Of a stretch of 6,411 nt of DNA, positions 1-6,227 are shown one piece after another. A program made the translations under genes and the position numbers. Source of the stretch: an uncultured Woeseiaceae bacterium (GTDB lineage: Bacteria > Pseudomonadota > Gammaproteobacteria > Woeseiales > Woeseiaceae); NCBI GenBank assembly GCA_947259435.1, contig CAMYMP010000023.1, positions 1-6,411 of the forward strand, read 5' to 3'. How positions within the stretch are numbered: position 1 is the first letter of the stretch; the number at the start of each line of letters is the position of its first letter. Below the pieces are notes generated by a model, which was not told where the DNA came from, made no database searches, and worked only from the letters and a program-made list of their open reading frames with translations.

Positions 1-560
1 GCGAATGTCGTGCTATGGACACCGATCTCGCGCTGGCTGACCAGGCAGTTCTGCGTCTTGTGAGTAAACTCGACCGGATCTTCAATCGTCAGAATATGGC
101 CCTTCACGGACTTGTTGATTTCGTCAATCATCGCCGCGAGCGTTGTCGACTTGCCTGATCCCGTCTTGCCGGTGACGAGAATCATGCCTGAGGTCTGTTT
201 GCACAAGTCGAGAATCACGCGCGGCATGCCGAGTTGTTCGAGCGTCAGTGCTTTGGAAGGGATCGCGCGAAAAATCGCGCCGATACCGTTCAGGTGACGA
301 AATACGTTTACGCGAAACCGCGAGACATCGGGAATATCGTAGGCGAAATCGGCTGCTTCATCGCGCGCAAAGGCGCGCTGAGTCGTACCGTCCATGATCT
401 CGAACATTGCATCCTGAAGTGTCTCCGTCTCGACTTTTTCGTCCATCAGGACCTGCAGGTGACCGTGTATGCGCGCACGAACCGGGTCGCCTGACACCAT
501 ATGCAAGTCCGAGGCGCTTTGTTCGAGCGCCTTGCGGAGAAATTGATCGATCTTGTTCAT
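1..560 (-). CDS. PilT-family type IV pilus ATPase, partial (C-terminus outside window)
   Basis: Secretion-superfamily hexameric ATPase of the PilT/PilU group, which power pilus retraction at the inner-membrane base of the type IV pilus. Only the first 186 codons are present; the frame is open to the window edge. It starts MNKIDQFLRKALEQSASDLHM, typical of the N-terminal PAS-like domain (ASDLH). SRFRVNVFR lies near residue 80. The Walker A motif GKTGSGKST is at residues 131-139, and the Asp box IEDPVEF is at 159-165. The Walker B and His boxes would lie beyond the edge. The ATG at 558-560 overlaps the upstream stop as ATGA. No clear Shine-Dalgarno sequence precedes it, so translational coupling to the gene at 557-1669 is likely. 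Walker A and Asp box have the same residue numbers as in that neighbour, so the two are colinear paralogues. Whether this one is closer to PilT, to PilU or to neither cannot be settled from half a protein. Confidence 0.93.
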   Translation of the reverse strand, partial: MNKIDQFLRKALEQSASDLHMVSGDPVRARIHGHLQVLMDEKVETETLQDAMFEIMDGTTQRAFARDEAADFAYDIPDVSRFRVNVFRHLNGIGAIFRAIPSKALTLEQLGMPRVILDLCKQTSGMILVTGKTGSGKSTTLAAMIDEINKSVKGHILTIEDPVEFTHKTQNCLVSQREIGVHSTTF

Positions 561-1669
561 TGATTCAGTGTTTTTTCGATGCCACCGGTGTCGAGAGTGC
601 GAACCAGCTCGGTGTCGGTTACGAAACGTGCGAACTTGCTCTTGTCGGTGGCATACCGGTACGCGTCATCGGGGTCCACTTCCTTGCGCTTGATCGCATC
701 GAGCAGGGCCTGGTCCATGAGCTGCATGCCCAGATCCCGGCCTGTCTGCAACTGCGACGGAACCTGGTGTGTCTGGTCCGTGGTAATCAGTTTGGCAATT
801 GCGCGATTGTTGACAAGAATCTCGAGTACCGCGCGTCTGCCGCGACCATCAGGCGTCTTGCAAAGTACCTGCGTCACCACGGCTTTCAGACTCATCGAGA
901 GAAATGCCTTGGTTTGCTCGCGCAACTCGCCCGGCAGCGCATCGATAACGCGGTCAATCGTCTTGACAGCGCTCGTCGTATGCAGCGTGCCGAGCACCAG
1001 ATGCCCGGTCTCTGCGGCGGTCATCGCCATCGATATCGTCTCGGCATCTCGCAACTCGCCAACCAGAATGACATCCGGGTCTTCACGCATTGCGGAGCGA
1101 ACGCCGTCGGCAAACGATGTCAGATGCGTCCCGAGCTCACGCTGGATAACCTGACATTTCTTGCTCGGGTGCACGAATTCGATTGGATCTTCGAGGCTGA
1201 TAATATTCACGGCACGAGTCTCGTTGAGGTGATTGATCATCGCCGCGAGCGTTGTCGATTTGCCGGTTCCGGTCGATCCGGTGACGAGCACCATGCCTTG
1301 ATGATAGTCGCAAAAATCGGCGAGTATCTCTGGTACGTCGAGCTGTTCGAGGGTTGGCACGTCGGCGGGGATGTAGCGAAAGACTGCGCCGTAGCCGGTC
1401 ACCTTGCGAAATACGTTGACGCGAAAACGCCCGCCTTCGTCAGCGACATACGAGAAGTCGAGATCGTGGCCCAGCTCCAGGGTTTCTTTCTGGTTTTCGG
1501 TGAGAATTTCGAGAATGTAGGTCTCGAGTTCCGTATCTGTTAGTTCACGAAACTTGATCGGCATCAGATCGCCATTCATACGCAGCATTGGTGGTACACC
1601 AACCGCGAGGTGCACATCGGAACAGCCCTGCGCGAGACCGAGCTTCAAAAACGAGTCGATACGAGCCAT
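557..1669 (-). CDS. PilT/PilU-family type IV pilus retraction ATPase
   Basis: Complete 370-residue cytoplasmic motor ATPase, close to the usual length of PilT (about 345) and PilU (about 380). Visible motifs: N-terminal CSDVHLAVGVPP, GRFRVNVFR near 80-88, Walker A GSTGTGKST at 131-139, Asp box LEDPIEF at 159-165, Walker B DPDVILVGELRD at 197-208 with E205, and His box TAAETGHLVLGTLHT with H223 and H230. All catalytic elements are intact. The core (REDPDVILVGE, TLHTTSAVKTIDRV) resembles PilT. The C-terminal half (TPDGRGRRAVLEIL, DAYRYATDKSKFARFV) is closer to PilU. The PilT signature AIRNLIRE is replaced by AIAKLITT at 290-297. It is therefore probably a distinct paralogue and no symbol is assigned. 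The ATG is preceded by GGAG about 11 bases upstream. It lies 127 bp after the HEAT-kinase gene on the same strand and overlaps the next ATPase gene by 4 bp. Confidence 0.95.
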   Translation of the reverse strand: MARIDSFLKLGLAQGCSDVHLAVGVPPMLRMNGDLMPIKFRELTDTELETYILEILTENQKETLELGHDLDFSYVADEGGRFRVNVFRKVTGYGAVFRYIPADVPTLEQLDVPEILADFCDYHQGMVLVTGSTGTGKSTTLAAMINHLNETRAVNIISLEDPIEFVHPSKKCQVIQRELGTHLTSFADGVRSAMREDPDVILVGELRDAETISMAMTAAETGHLVLGTLHTTSAVKTIDRVIDALPGELREQTKAFLSMSLKAVVTQVLCKTPDGRGRRAVLEILVNNRAIAKLITTDQTHQVPSQLQTGRDLGMQLMDQALLDAIKRKEVDPDDAYRYATDKSKFARFVTDTELVRTLDTGGIEKTLNQ

Positions 1670-1796
1670 TTCGGCCGGAACTCCGATAAATCAGATAGTT
1701 GCGCCTATCCTAGGTGGAAATTATGTCGCATGCCAGAGCAACATCACATTTTTGGAAATTGGTCGGGACCGACCAGCTGCGGCGGCCCGGCCGCTA
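1670..1796 (-). other. Intergenic region between HEAT-kinase and PilT-like genes, with two GC hairpins
   Basis: Non-coding 127 bp. Just after the kinase stop are two short perfect inverted repeats. GCGGC-CCG-GCCGC is at 1782-1794. GGTCGG-GA-CCGACC is at 1761-1774 and would fold as a 5-bp stem with a 4-base loop. Neither is followed by a T-run on the minus strand, so they do not look like an intrinsic terminator. They may instead slow RNA decay or cause partial attenuation between the kinase and motor genes. I found no convincing sigma-70 or sigma-54 promoter here, so read-through from the kinase gene is the simplest model. Confidence 0.4.
1681..1684 (-). promoter_or_regulatory. Probable ribosome binding site of the PilT/PilU-family gene
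   Basis: GGAG on the minus strand, 11 bases before the ATG at 1667-1669. The spacing is slightly long. No other in-frame start has a better site, and the resulting N-terminus (MARIDSFLKLGLAQGCSDVHL) matches the family. Confidence 0.5.
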
Positions 1797-4256
1797 TCAG
1801 AGCGCGTCGAGCGCCTCTGTCAGTTCGTCCATCGACTGGTAGCGCTTGGACTTGTCCACGGACATGGCTTTGGCAATGACTGCCGCGTATTCATCGGGGA
1901 TGTTGGGGTTGACCTCCTGACACTGCTTGGCCTTGCCCTGGACGTGCTGATACATAACTGACATGTGGTCGCCGCGGCTGTAAGGCGGAATGCCCGTTGC
2001 CATCTCGTACATAATGACGCCGATGCTGTAGACGTCGGCGGTCTCGTCCACTTTCTTGCCGAGAATTTGCTCGGGCGCCATGTATTTCGGGGAGCCAATA
2101 ACGTAGCCGGTCTTTGTCAGCTGCGTGTCGCCGCTCGACGCGGCCGCTGCGACACCGAAGTCCACAATTTTCAGCAGTCCTTCGTCGTTGACAAGGATAT
2201 TCGCCGGCTTGAGATCGCGGTGAATGACCCCGGCCAGGTGCGCAACGGTCATGCCTGTCGCCATGTCGCGTGAATACTTCAGCGCCTTGTCCATGTCCAT
2301 GGGTTTGTTGTTAGGCATCTCGCCGGTCAGTGTGTGTGAGGGGAAGTACTCCATCGAGATTGCATAGGCGCCCTGCAGATGCAGAAAGTCATAGATCCGA
2401 ATGACGTTTTTGTGCGTTATCTTGCGTGAGTAACGCAACTCGTGCACAAAGCGCTTCATCATCTCTTCATCAGAAGAGACATTCGGGTTCAAGAACTTGA
2501 GAATCAGCCGCTCGTCGACAACCTCGTCCTCCATTAACAGCACGGTGCCGAATGCGCCTTTGCCGATTTTCTCGATGTATTTGTAGCGGCCATCGAGGAT
2601 GTCGCCCGGTTTGAGCTTGGAGATATCGAGCACCGGTGGCGCGGATGGCGCGGCTGGCGCCGGTGCATCAGCCTCCGCCGGGGCAATGTCGGTTGTGGCT
2701 CCTTGTGCGGCCGCCTGCGCCTTCGCCTGCGCATCGAGAAGTTTTTCGAGATCTTCGTCTTCGAGCAGCATGGTCTTGGTATGCGCGCCAATCTTCTTGG
2801 CACGCTCGTTCTCGGCAAGGACGGTTTCGGAATAACGTGCATCCAGCGACTTCAGCGCCTTGTCTGCGCTGTTTATGATCGTCGGCTCGCTGGACTGCTT
2901 GATCTTTTGCAGTACGCCTCGAATAGTGTCGACCTGCGATTCGTCGGCGAGAATCGCAATCGCTTTGATGGCCTCGACCTGCACCTCGCGTTCCGGACGG
3001 TTGATCATCGGCAGAATGGCGGTGATATGCTTTTTGCTGCCAATCTTGCTGAGTGCCCGAATGATGACGGCGTCTGTCTTGGCATCTTTACCGAGCATTT
3101 CGAGTAATTTCGGCAAAGCCTTCGGGCTGCCGATCTTGGAAAGCGCGTCGACGGCGCGTTCACGAACCCACCAATCCGTGTCGTCGGCCGCGTTGATCAG
3201 ATGATCCACAGCGCGCTCATCTTTGGTCGCGTTGAGAATCTCGATCGCTGTGCGGCGAATCTCCTCGTCTTCATCCTTGATCAAAGCAACAACGGCGTCC
3301 ACGACCTTGGGGCCGCCAATCTCGGCCAGCGCATCACCGGCTCGCGACCGCACCCACCAGTCGTCATCCCGGATAGCATTGAACAGCTCTTTGACTGAAT
3401 CGGGATTGCCGATTTCATTGAGCACTTCGACGGCCGAGCGGCGCGAATACTCAGATTCGTCTTTGAGGGCTTCGGTCAGGTATTTGACGGTGTGCGGGTG
3501 GTTGATCTGCACCATCATGTCGACAGCTTTATTTTGCACGTCGAGGTCGGGGTCCTGCAGCAGCTTGCTCACTGCCTCGATATTGACCGCCGCTCCGCGC
3601 GTTGCAAGCGCACTGAGGGCCGCGCTGCGCACCATTTTATTCGCGTCTTTGAGCTGCATTTCGAGCGCCTGACTAACCTCGGGCTTGTCGAACTTGCTGA
3701 CCAGACCGATGAGATGGACCTTAATGACCGGATCGCGCCCACCCATACGCGAGACCAGGTCGGGCAACATCTCCGGCTTGACGATTTCTTCGATGATCTT
3801 GAACAACGCGCCGGATTCTTTTGGCTCGGATTCGTAGGCGCGCTGCAACAGCTCGTGAATACTCAGATCCTGTTTGTGGACGCGCAGGACCTCGATCAGG
3901 GCAGGCTTGGAAACCTCCGGGTCGTCAAACCAGTCGAGCAGGTTGTTTGCCCGGTAATCAGTACTGCTGGACAGTGCCCAGGAGGTGCCCGAGACGACCC
4001 TTTCGTTACCATCGGCCAGACCCTCCTTGTAGAGGTCCAGCGTCTTGTCGTTGAGCATGCTTGTCAGGATGTCGACGAACACCATCGTGTGCGACTTGTC
4101 CGAGAGGGCGAGCGCGTCGATGGCTTTTGGGATGGCTTTGGGCCCGACCTTCTTGATGCGGTTGATCAGACGTTTGGCAGATGGCGAATCCGGTTTCTGT
4201 TCCGCAACCAGCTGATTAACCAGCTGATCAGCGCGAAAACCGCTCAGGATGCTCAC
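1797..4256 (-). CDS. HEAT-repeat protein with C-terminal Hanks-type Ser/Thr protein kinase domain
   Basis: Predicted soluble cytoplasmic kinase of 819 residues; no signal peptide or membrane segment is seen. Residues 1 to about 475 are helical HEAT/PBS-lyase-like repeats, a protein-binding scaffold. Then come a charged helix (EDEDLEKLLDAQAKAQAAAQ), an Ala/Pro-rich linker at about 525-542, and a kinase domain from about 555 to the end. Catalytic residues are complete: Gly-rich loop GKGAFGTV 565-572, ATP-binding K587 (LILKFL), helix C E606, HRDLKPAN with D681, DFG with D699, and GSPKYMAPEQ 721-730. This is an RD kinase with several Thr/Ser/Tyr residues in its activation loop, so autophosphorylation control is plausible. 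I chose the GTG at 4254-4256 (MSILSGFRADQLVNQL). An upstream in-frame GTG at 4302-4304 would add 16 residues (MCRDAGHGEALPWCAP) that look non-conserved; neither has a strong Shine-Dalgarno. The gene lies upstream of two pilus ATPase genes on the same strand, which suggests, but does not prove, a role in pilus control. Confidence 0.93.
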   Translation of the reverse strand: MSILSGFRADQLVNQLVAEQKPDSPSAKRLINRIKKVGPKAIPKAIDALALSDKSHTMVFVDILTSMLNDKTLDLYKEGLADGNERVVSGTSWALSSSTDYRANNLLDWFDDPEVSKPALIEVLRVHKQDLSIHELLQRAYESEPKESGALFKIIEEIVKPEMLPDLVSRMGGRDPVIKVHLIGLVSKFDKPEVSQALEMQLKDANKMVRSAALSALATRGAAVNIEAVSKLLQDPDLDVQNKAVDMMVQINHPHTVKYLTEALKDESEYSRRSAVEVLNEIGNPDSVKELFNAIRDDDWWVRSRAGDALAEIGGPKVVDAVVALIKDEDEEIRRTAIEILNATKDERAVDHLINAADDTDWWVRERAVDALSKIGSPKALPKLLEMLGKDAKTDAVIIRALSKIGSKKHITAILPMINRPEREVQVEAIKAIAILADESQVDTIRGVLQKIKQSSEPTIINSADKALKSLDARYSETVLAENERAKKIGAHTKTMLLEDEDLEKLLDAQAKAQAAAQGATTDIAPAEADAPAPAAPSAPPVLDISKLKPGDILDGRYKYIEKIGKGAFGTVLLMEDEVVDERLILKFLNPNVSSDEEMMKRFVHELRYSRKITHKNVIRIYDFLHLQGAYAISMEYFPSHTLTGEMPNNKPMDMDKALKYSRDMATGMTVAHLAGVIHRDLKPANILVNDEGLLKIVDFGVAAAASSGDTQLTKTGYVIGSPKYMAPEQILGKKVDETADVYSIGVIMYEMATGIPPYSRGDHMSVMYQHVQGKAKQCQEVNPNIPDEYAAVIAKAMSVDKSKRYQSMDELTEALDAL
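3072..3629 (-). repeat. Six in-register 31-residue HEAT repeats (93-bp protein-level period)
   Basis: Inside the kinase gene, the conserved helix-B start (V-R/Q-x-x-A) recurs exactly every 31 residues at 210, 241, 272, 303, 334 and 365 of the 819-residue protein: MVRSAAL, DVQNKAV, YSRRSAV, WVRSRAG, EIRRTAI, WVRERAV. Repeats four and six both carry DWWVR followed by RAxDALxxIGxPK. The register then slips; less regular repeats precede and follow. The pattern is typical of PBS-lyase/EZ-type HEAT repeats forming an alpha solenoid. The repetition is at protein level; the DNA copies have diverged. Confidence 0.8.
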
Positions 4257-4411
4257 AGGCGCACACCACGGCAGGGCCTCGCCGTGTCCGGCATCCCTGC
4301 ACACGAAACTTCTGCACGTATTCTAAAGTCAGTCAATCGGTGTTTCGCTATAGCCCAAGCTAAGCGAGATAGGCGGCAGTCAACCGCGTACCCCAAGCCT
4401 CTGATATCCAC

Positions 4412-4432
4412 GATGCGGCATTATGCCACATC
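4412..4432. promoter_or_regulatory. 21-bp near-perfect palindrome, candidate operator
   Basis: The arms GATGcGGCAT and ATGCCaCATC flank a central T at 4422. Nine of ten positions per arm pair; the single mismatch is C4416 against A4428. The inner 11 bp GGCATTATGCC is perfect. The position between divergent genes, about 50 bp upstream of the predicted mrp -35 box, suits a dimeric regulator site. I do not recognise the regulator. Confidence 0.4.
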
Positions 4433-4465
4433 ACCTTTGCGCATATGGTCGCATAAGCCCTGCAA

Positions 4466-4480
4466 AACCAATGCTTGGTT
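4466..4480. promoter_or_regulatory. Perfect 15-bp palindrome overlapping the predicted mrp -35 box
   Basis: AACCAA-TGC-TTGGTT is perfectly symmetric about 4473. Its right arm, TTGGTT, is the proposed -35 hexamer, a placement that would suit a repressor site. It does not match an IscR or other Fe-S regulator site that I know. Confidence 0.4.
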
Positions 4481-4502
4481 CCCGCCGCAGCTTCGATACA
4501 AT
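4475..4502 (+). promoter_or_regulatory. Predicted sigma-70 promoter for mrp-dcd
   Basis: The -35 candidate is TTGGTT (4475-4480). A 16-base spacer leads to the -10 candidate TACAAT (4497-4502), which matches TATAAT at five of six positions. A start near 4509 would give a leader of about 58 bases before the GTG at 4567. The leader would begin almost exactly at the hairpin described next. The -35 box is weak, so activator help or moderate strength is possible. Confidence 0.5.
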
Positions 4503-4508
4503 GTGCGC

Positions 4509-4538
4509 GCGCAGGCCTCCGTCACGAGGCCTCTGCGC
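4509..4538 (+). promoter_or_regulatory. Leader hairpin upstream of mrp, possible attenuator
   Basis: The left arm GCGCA-GGCCTC (4509-4519), loop CGTCAC (4520-4525) and right arm GAGGCC-TC-TGCGC (4526-4538) give 11 base pairs with a 2-base bulge at 4532-4533. It is GC-rich and followed by AATTTTA (4539-4545), a short T-tract. It resembles a weak intrinsic terminator placed between promoter and gene, or a 5' stabilising stem. No riboswitch class is recognised. Confidence 0.45.
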
Positions 4539-4556
4539 AATTTTACCTAATAACAT

Positions 4557-4563
4557 AGGCGGA
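4557..4563 (+). promoter_or_regulatory. Ribosome binding site of mrp (decides the start)
   Basis: AGGCGGA differs from AGGAGGA by one base and ends three bases before GTG at 4567-4569. It supports this GTG over the in-frame upstream ATG at 4423, which lies upstream of the predicted promoter, and over the later in-frame GTG at 4591. Confidence 0.6.
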
Positions 4564-4566
4564 AAT

Positions 4567-5661
4567 GTGACGCCGTCAACAGAATCAGACGTGAATAAGT
4601 TCCTTAATTCCATTGAGTTACCGGGGCTCGGCCGGACCATCGCCGAGGTTGCCCGGATTATCGAGGCAAAGGCCTCGAATGACGCCGTTCTGGCGCGAAT
4701 CGAGCTCGGGTTTCCGGCGCAAAGTCGCCTGGAAGCTTATCGAACGCATATCGCGGCTGCCTTGAGTGCTGAAACGGGCTGCGAAGATGTGACCGTGGAG
4801 ATTGCGACAAAGATCGTTGCCCACGGCGTGCAGCGAAACCTGAAACCGCTGGAGAATGTGCGCAATGTCATCGCGATCGCGTCTGGCAAGGGCGGTGTCG
4901 GCAAGTCGACGGTGGCGGTCAACGTCGCGCTCGCGCTCGTGGCCGAAGGTGCGTGTGTTGGCGTGCTCGATGCGGATATTTATGGCCCGAGCCAGCCGCA
5001 CATGGTGGGCCTGGCCGGCAAGCAGCCGCAGAGCGAGGATGGCAAGACGATGCGGCCGCTCGAAGCTCACGGTTTGCAGGTGATGTCGATCGGTTTCCTG
5101 ATCGACCCCGACCAGCCGATGGTCTGGCGCGGACCGATGGTGACGTCGGCGTTGCAGCAGCTGCTGCATCAGACGACCTGGCAGGACCTCGACTACCTGA
5201 TCGTCGATATGCCACCCGGAACCGGTGACATCCAGCTGACGCTTTCGCAGCAGGTCCCGGTCAGCGGCGCCGTGATCGTGACGACGCCACAGAATATCGC
5301 CACACTGGATGCGCGCAAGGGTCTGGCAATGTTCCGCAAGGTCTCGATTCCGGTGCTCGGCGTCATCGAGAACATGAGCACGCACGTGTGCTCCGAGTGC
5401 GGTCACGAGGAGCCGATCTTCGGTGCCGGCGGCGGCGAAAAGATGTCCCGGGACTTCGACGTCGCCCTGTTGGGCCAGTTACCACTCGATGCAAGGATTC
5501 GCGAGCAGACCGACAGCGGTCATCCGACTGTATTGGCAGATCCTGACTCGGCAGCGGCTGCAGCTTATCGCAACGCGGCGCTCAATCTGGCCGCTGCGCA
5601 GGCGGCGCAGGGCCGCGACTATGCCAGCAAGTTTCCAAAGATTGTCGTCGAGGACAGTTGA
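4567..5661 (+). CDS. mrp: Mrp/ApbC iron-sulfur cluster carrier P-loop ATPase
   Basis: Mrp (also called ApbC) is a cytoplasmic P-loop ATPase that binds a [4Fe-4S] cluster, bridged across a dimer, and delivers it to apo-proteins. From GTG 4567 the protein has 364 residues, close to the E. coli length of about 369. Residues 1 to about 90 form the MIP18/DUF59-like domain. The deviant Walker [10 protein letters not shown] is at 107-115, [12 protein letters not shown] begins at 135, and Walker B-like VDMPPGTGD is at 213-221. MVWRGPM and [15 protein letters not shown] are family signatures. The cluster-binding CSEC motif has C275 and C278, followed by GHEEPIFG. All key residues are present. The stop overlaps the dcd start by one base (TGATG), so the two genes are almost surely cotranscribed. 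In many gammaproteobacteria mrp is divergent from metG; here the divergent neighbour is a HEAT-kinase gene. Confidence 0.97.
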   Translation: MTPSTESDVNKFLNSIELPGLGRTIAEVARIIEAKASNDAVLARIELGFPAQSRLEAYRTHIAAALSAETGCEDVTVEIATKIVAHGVQRNLKPLENVRNVIAIASGKGGVGKSTVAVNVALALVAEGACVGVLDADIYGPSQPHMVGLAGKQPQSEDGKTMRPLEAHGLQVMSIGFLIDPDQPMVWRGPMVTSALQQLLHQTTWQDLDYLIVDMPPGTGDIQLTLSQQVPVSGAVIVTTPQNIATLDARKGLAMFRKVSIPVLGVIENMSTHVCSECGHEEPIFGAGGGEKMSRDFDVALLGQLPLDARIREQTDSGHPTVLADPDSAAAAAYRNAALNLAAAQAAQGRDYASKFPKIVVEDS

Positions 5662-6227
5662 TGAGCATCAAGTCGGATCGCTGGATTCGCCGCATGGCGA
5701 GCGAGCACGGGATGATCGAGCCGTTCGAGCCGGGGCAGGTGCGTACGAATGATGAACAGCGCATCGTTTCTTACGGAACGTCGAGCTACGGCTACGACGT
5801 ACGTTGCTCGGAACACTTCAAGATCTTTACCAACATCAATTCAGCGATCGTCGATCCGAAAGCGTTCGACGAGTCTAGTTTCGTTGACGTGGAAAACGAC
5901 GTCTGCGTGATCCCGCCGAATTCTTTCGCACTGGCGAGCACGGTCGAGTACTTCCGCATCCCGAGAAACGTGCTGACGATCTGTCTCGGCAAGTCCACCT
6001 ACGCCCGCTGCGGAATCATAGTCAACGTGACGCCGCTGGAGCCCGAGTGGGAAGGGCACGTAACGCTCGAGTTTTCGAACACGACGCCGTTGCCCGCGAA
6101 GATCTACGCAAACGAGGGTGTGGCGCAAATGCTGTTTCTGGAATCTGACGAAGAGTGCGAGACTTCGTACAAGGATCGCGGCGGCAAGTATCAGGGGCAG
6201 GTCGGAGTCACTCTGCCGAAAGCGTAA
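5661..6227 (+). CDS. dcd: dCTP deaminase
   Basis: Dcd deaminates dCTP to dUTP and ammonia, supplying dUMP (via dUTPase) for thymidylate synthesis; it is a cytoplasmic homotrimer of the dUTPase fold. The 188-residue protein matches the Pseudomonas-type length. Motifs: SSYGYDVRC at 41-49, [29 protein letters not shown], the nucleotide-binding loop GKSTYAR at 110-116, and [16 protein letters not shown] with the predicted catalytic Glu at 137. The C-terminal DRGGKYQGQ (172-180) closes over the substrate in the family. The start ATG at 5661-5663 shares its A with the mrp stop. GAGG at 5650-5653, seven bases upstream, is a good ribosome binding site inside the mrp end. A bifunctional dCTP deaminase/dUTPase is less likely, given the close match to monofunctional enzymes. 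Confidence 0.97.
   Translation: MSIKSDRWIRRMASEHGMIEPFEPGQVRTNDEQRIVSYGTSSYGYDVRCSEHFKIFTNINSAIVDPKAFDESSFVDVENDVCVIPPNSFALASTVEYFRIPRNVLTICLGKSTYARCGIIVNVTPLEPEWEGHVTLEFSNTTPLPAKIYANEGVAQMLFLESDEECETSYKDRGGKYQGQVGVTLPKA

Larger units (their letters stand above)
4257..4566. promoter_or_regulatory. Divergent control region between the HEAT-kinase gene and mrp
   Basis: About 310 bp without a supported gene (262 bp if the longer kinase start at 4304 is used). Candidate elements listed separately are two palindromes, a sigma-70-like mrp promoter and a leader hairpin. For the kinase direction the best -10 candidate is TAGAAT on the minus strand (4320-4325). It has no recognisable -35 box at proper spacing, so it is weak. 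If real, transcription would begin at about 4312, only a few bases before the longer GTG, which would favour the shorter start at 4256. Open frames across this stretch lack coding character. Confidence 0.6.

Noticed and set aside
407..1543. 378-codon plus-strand open frame opposite the PilT-like gene
   Set aside because: It lies antisense to a protein with complete ATPase motifs, shows no domain, and is the kind of long shadow frame expected in GC-rich DNA.
1700..1735. Possible sigma-54 promoter (TGGCATGCGACATAATTT on the minus strand) before the PilT-like gene
   Set aside because: The -24 GG is present but no GC lies at the required 10-base spacing for the -12 element.
1761..1774. Inverted repeat as an intrinsic terminator after the kinase gene
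   Set aside because: The stem is short with a tight loop, and no T-run follows on the minus strand.
3492..4550. 352-codon plus-strand open frame opposite the HEAT-kinase gene and running into the mrp control region
   Set aside because: Antisense to clear HEAT repeats, with no recognisable motif. It crosses the predicted mrp promoter and leader, so it is treated as a shadow.
4423..4566. 48-codon upstream extension of mrp from an ATG at 4423
   Set aside because: The extension covers the predicted promoter and hairpin, resembles no Mrp N-terminus, and has a worse ribosome binding site than GTG 4567.
4618..5406. 262-codon minus-strand frame opposite mrp
   Set aside because: Its His/Arg-rich composition is that of a shadow frame, and the other strand has all Mrp signatures.
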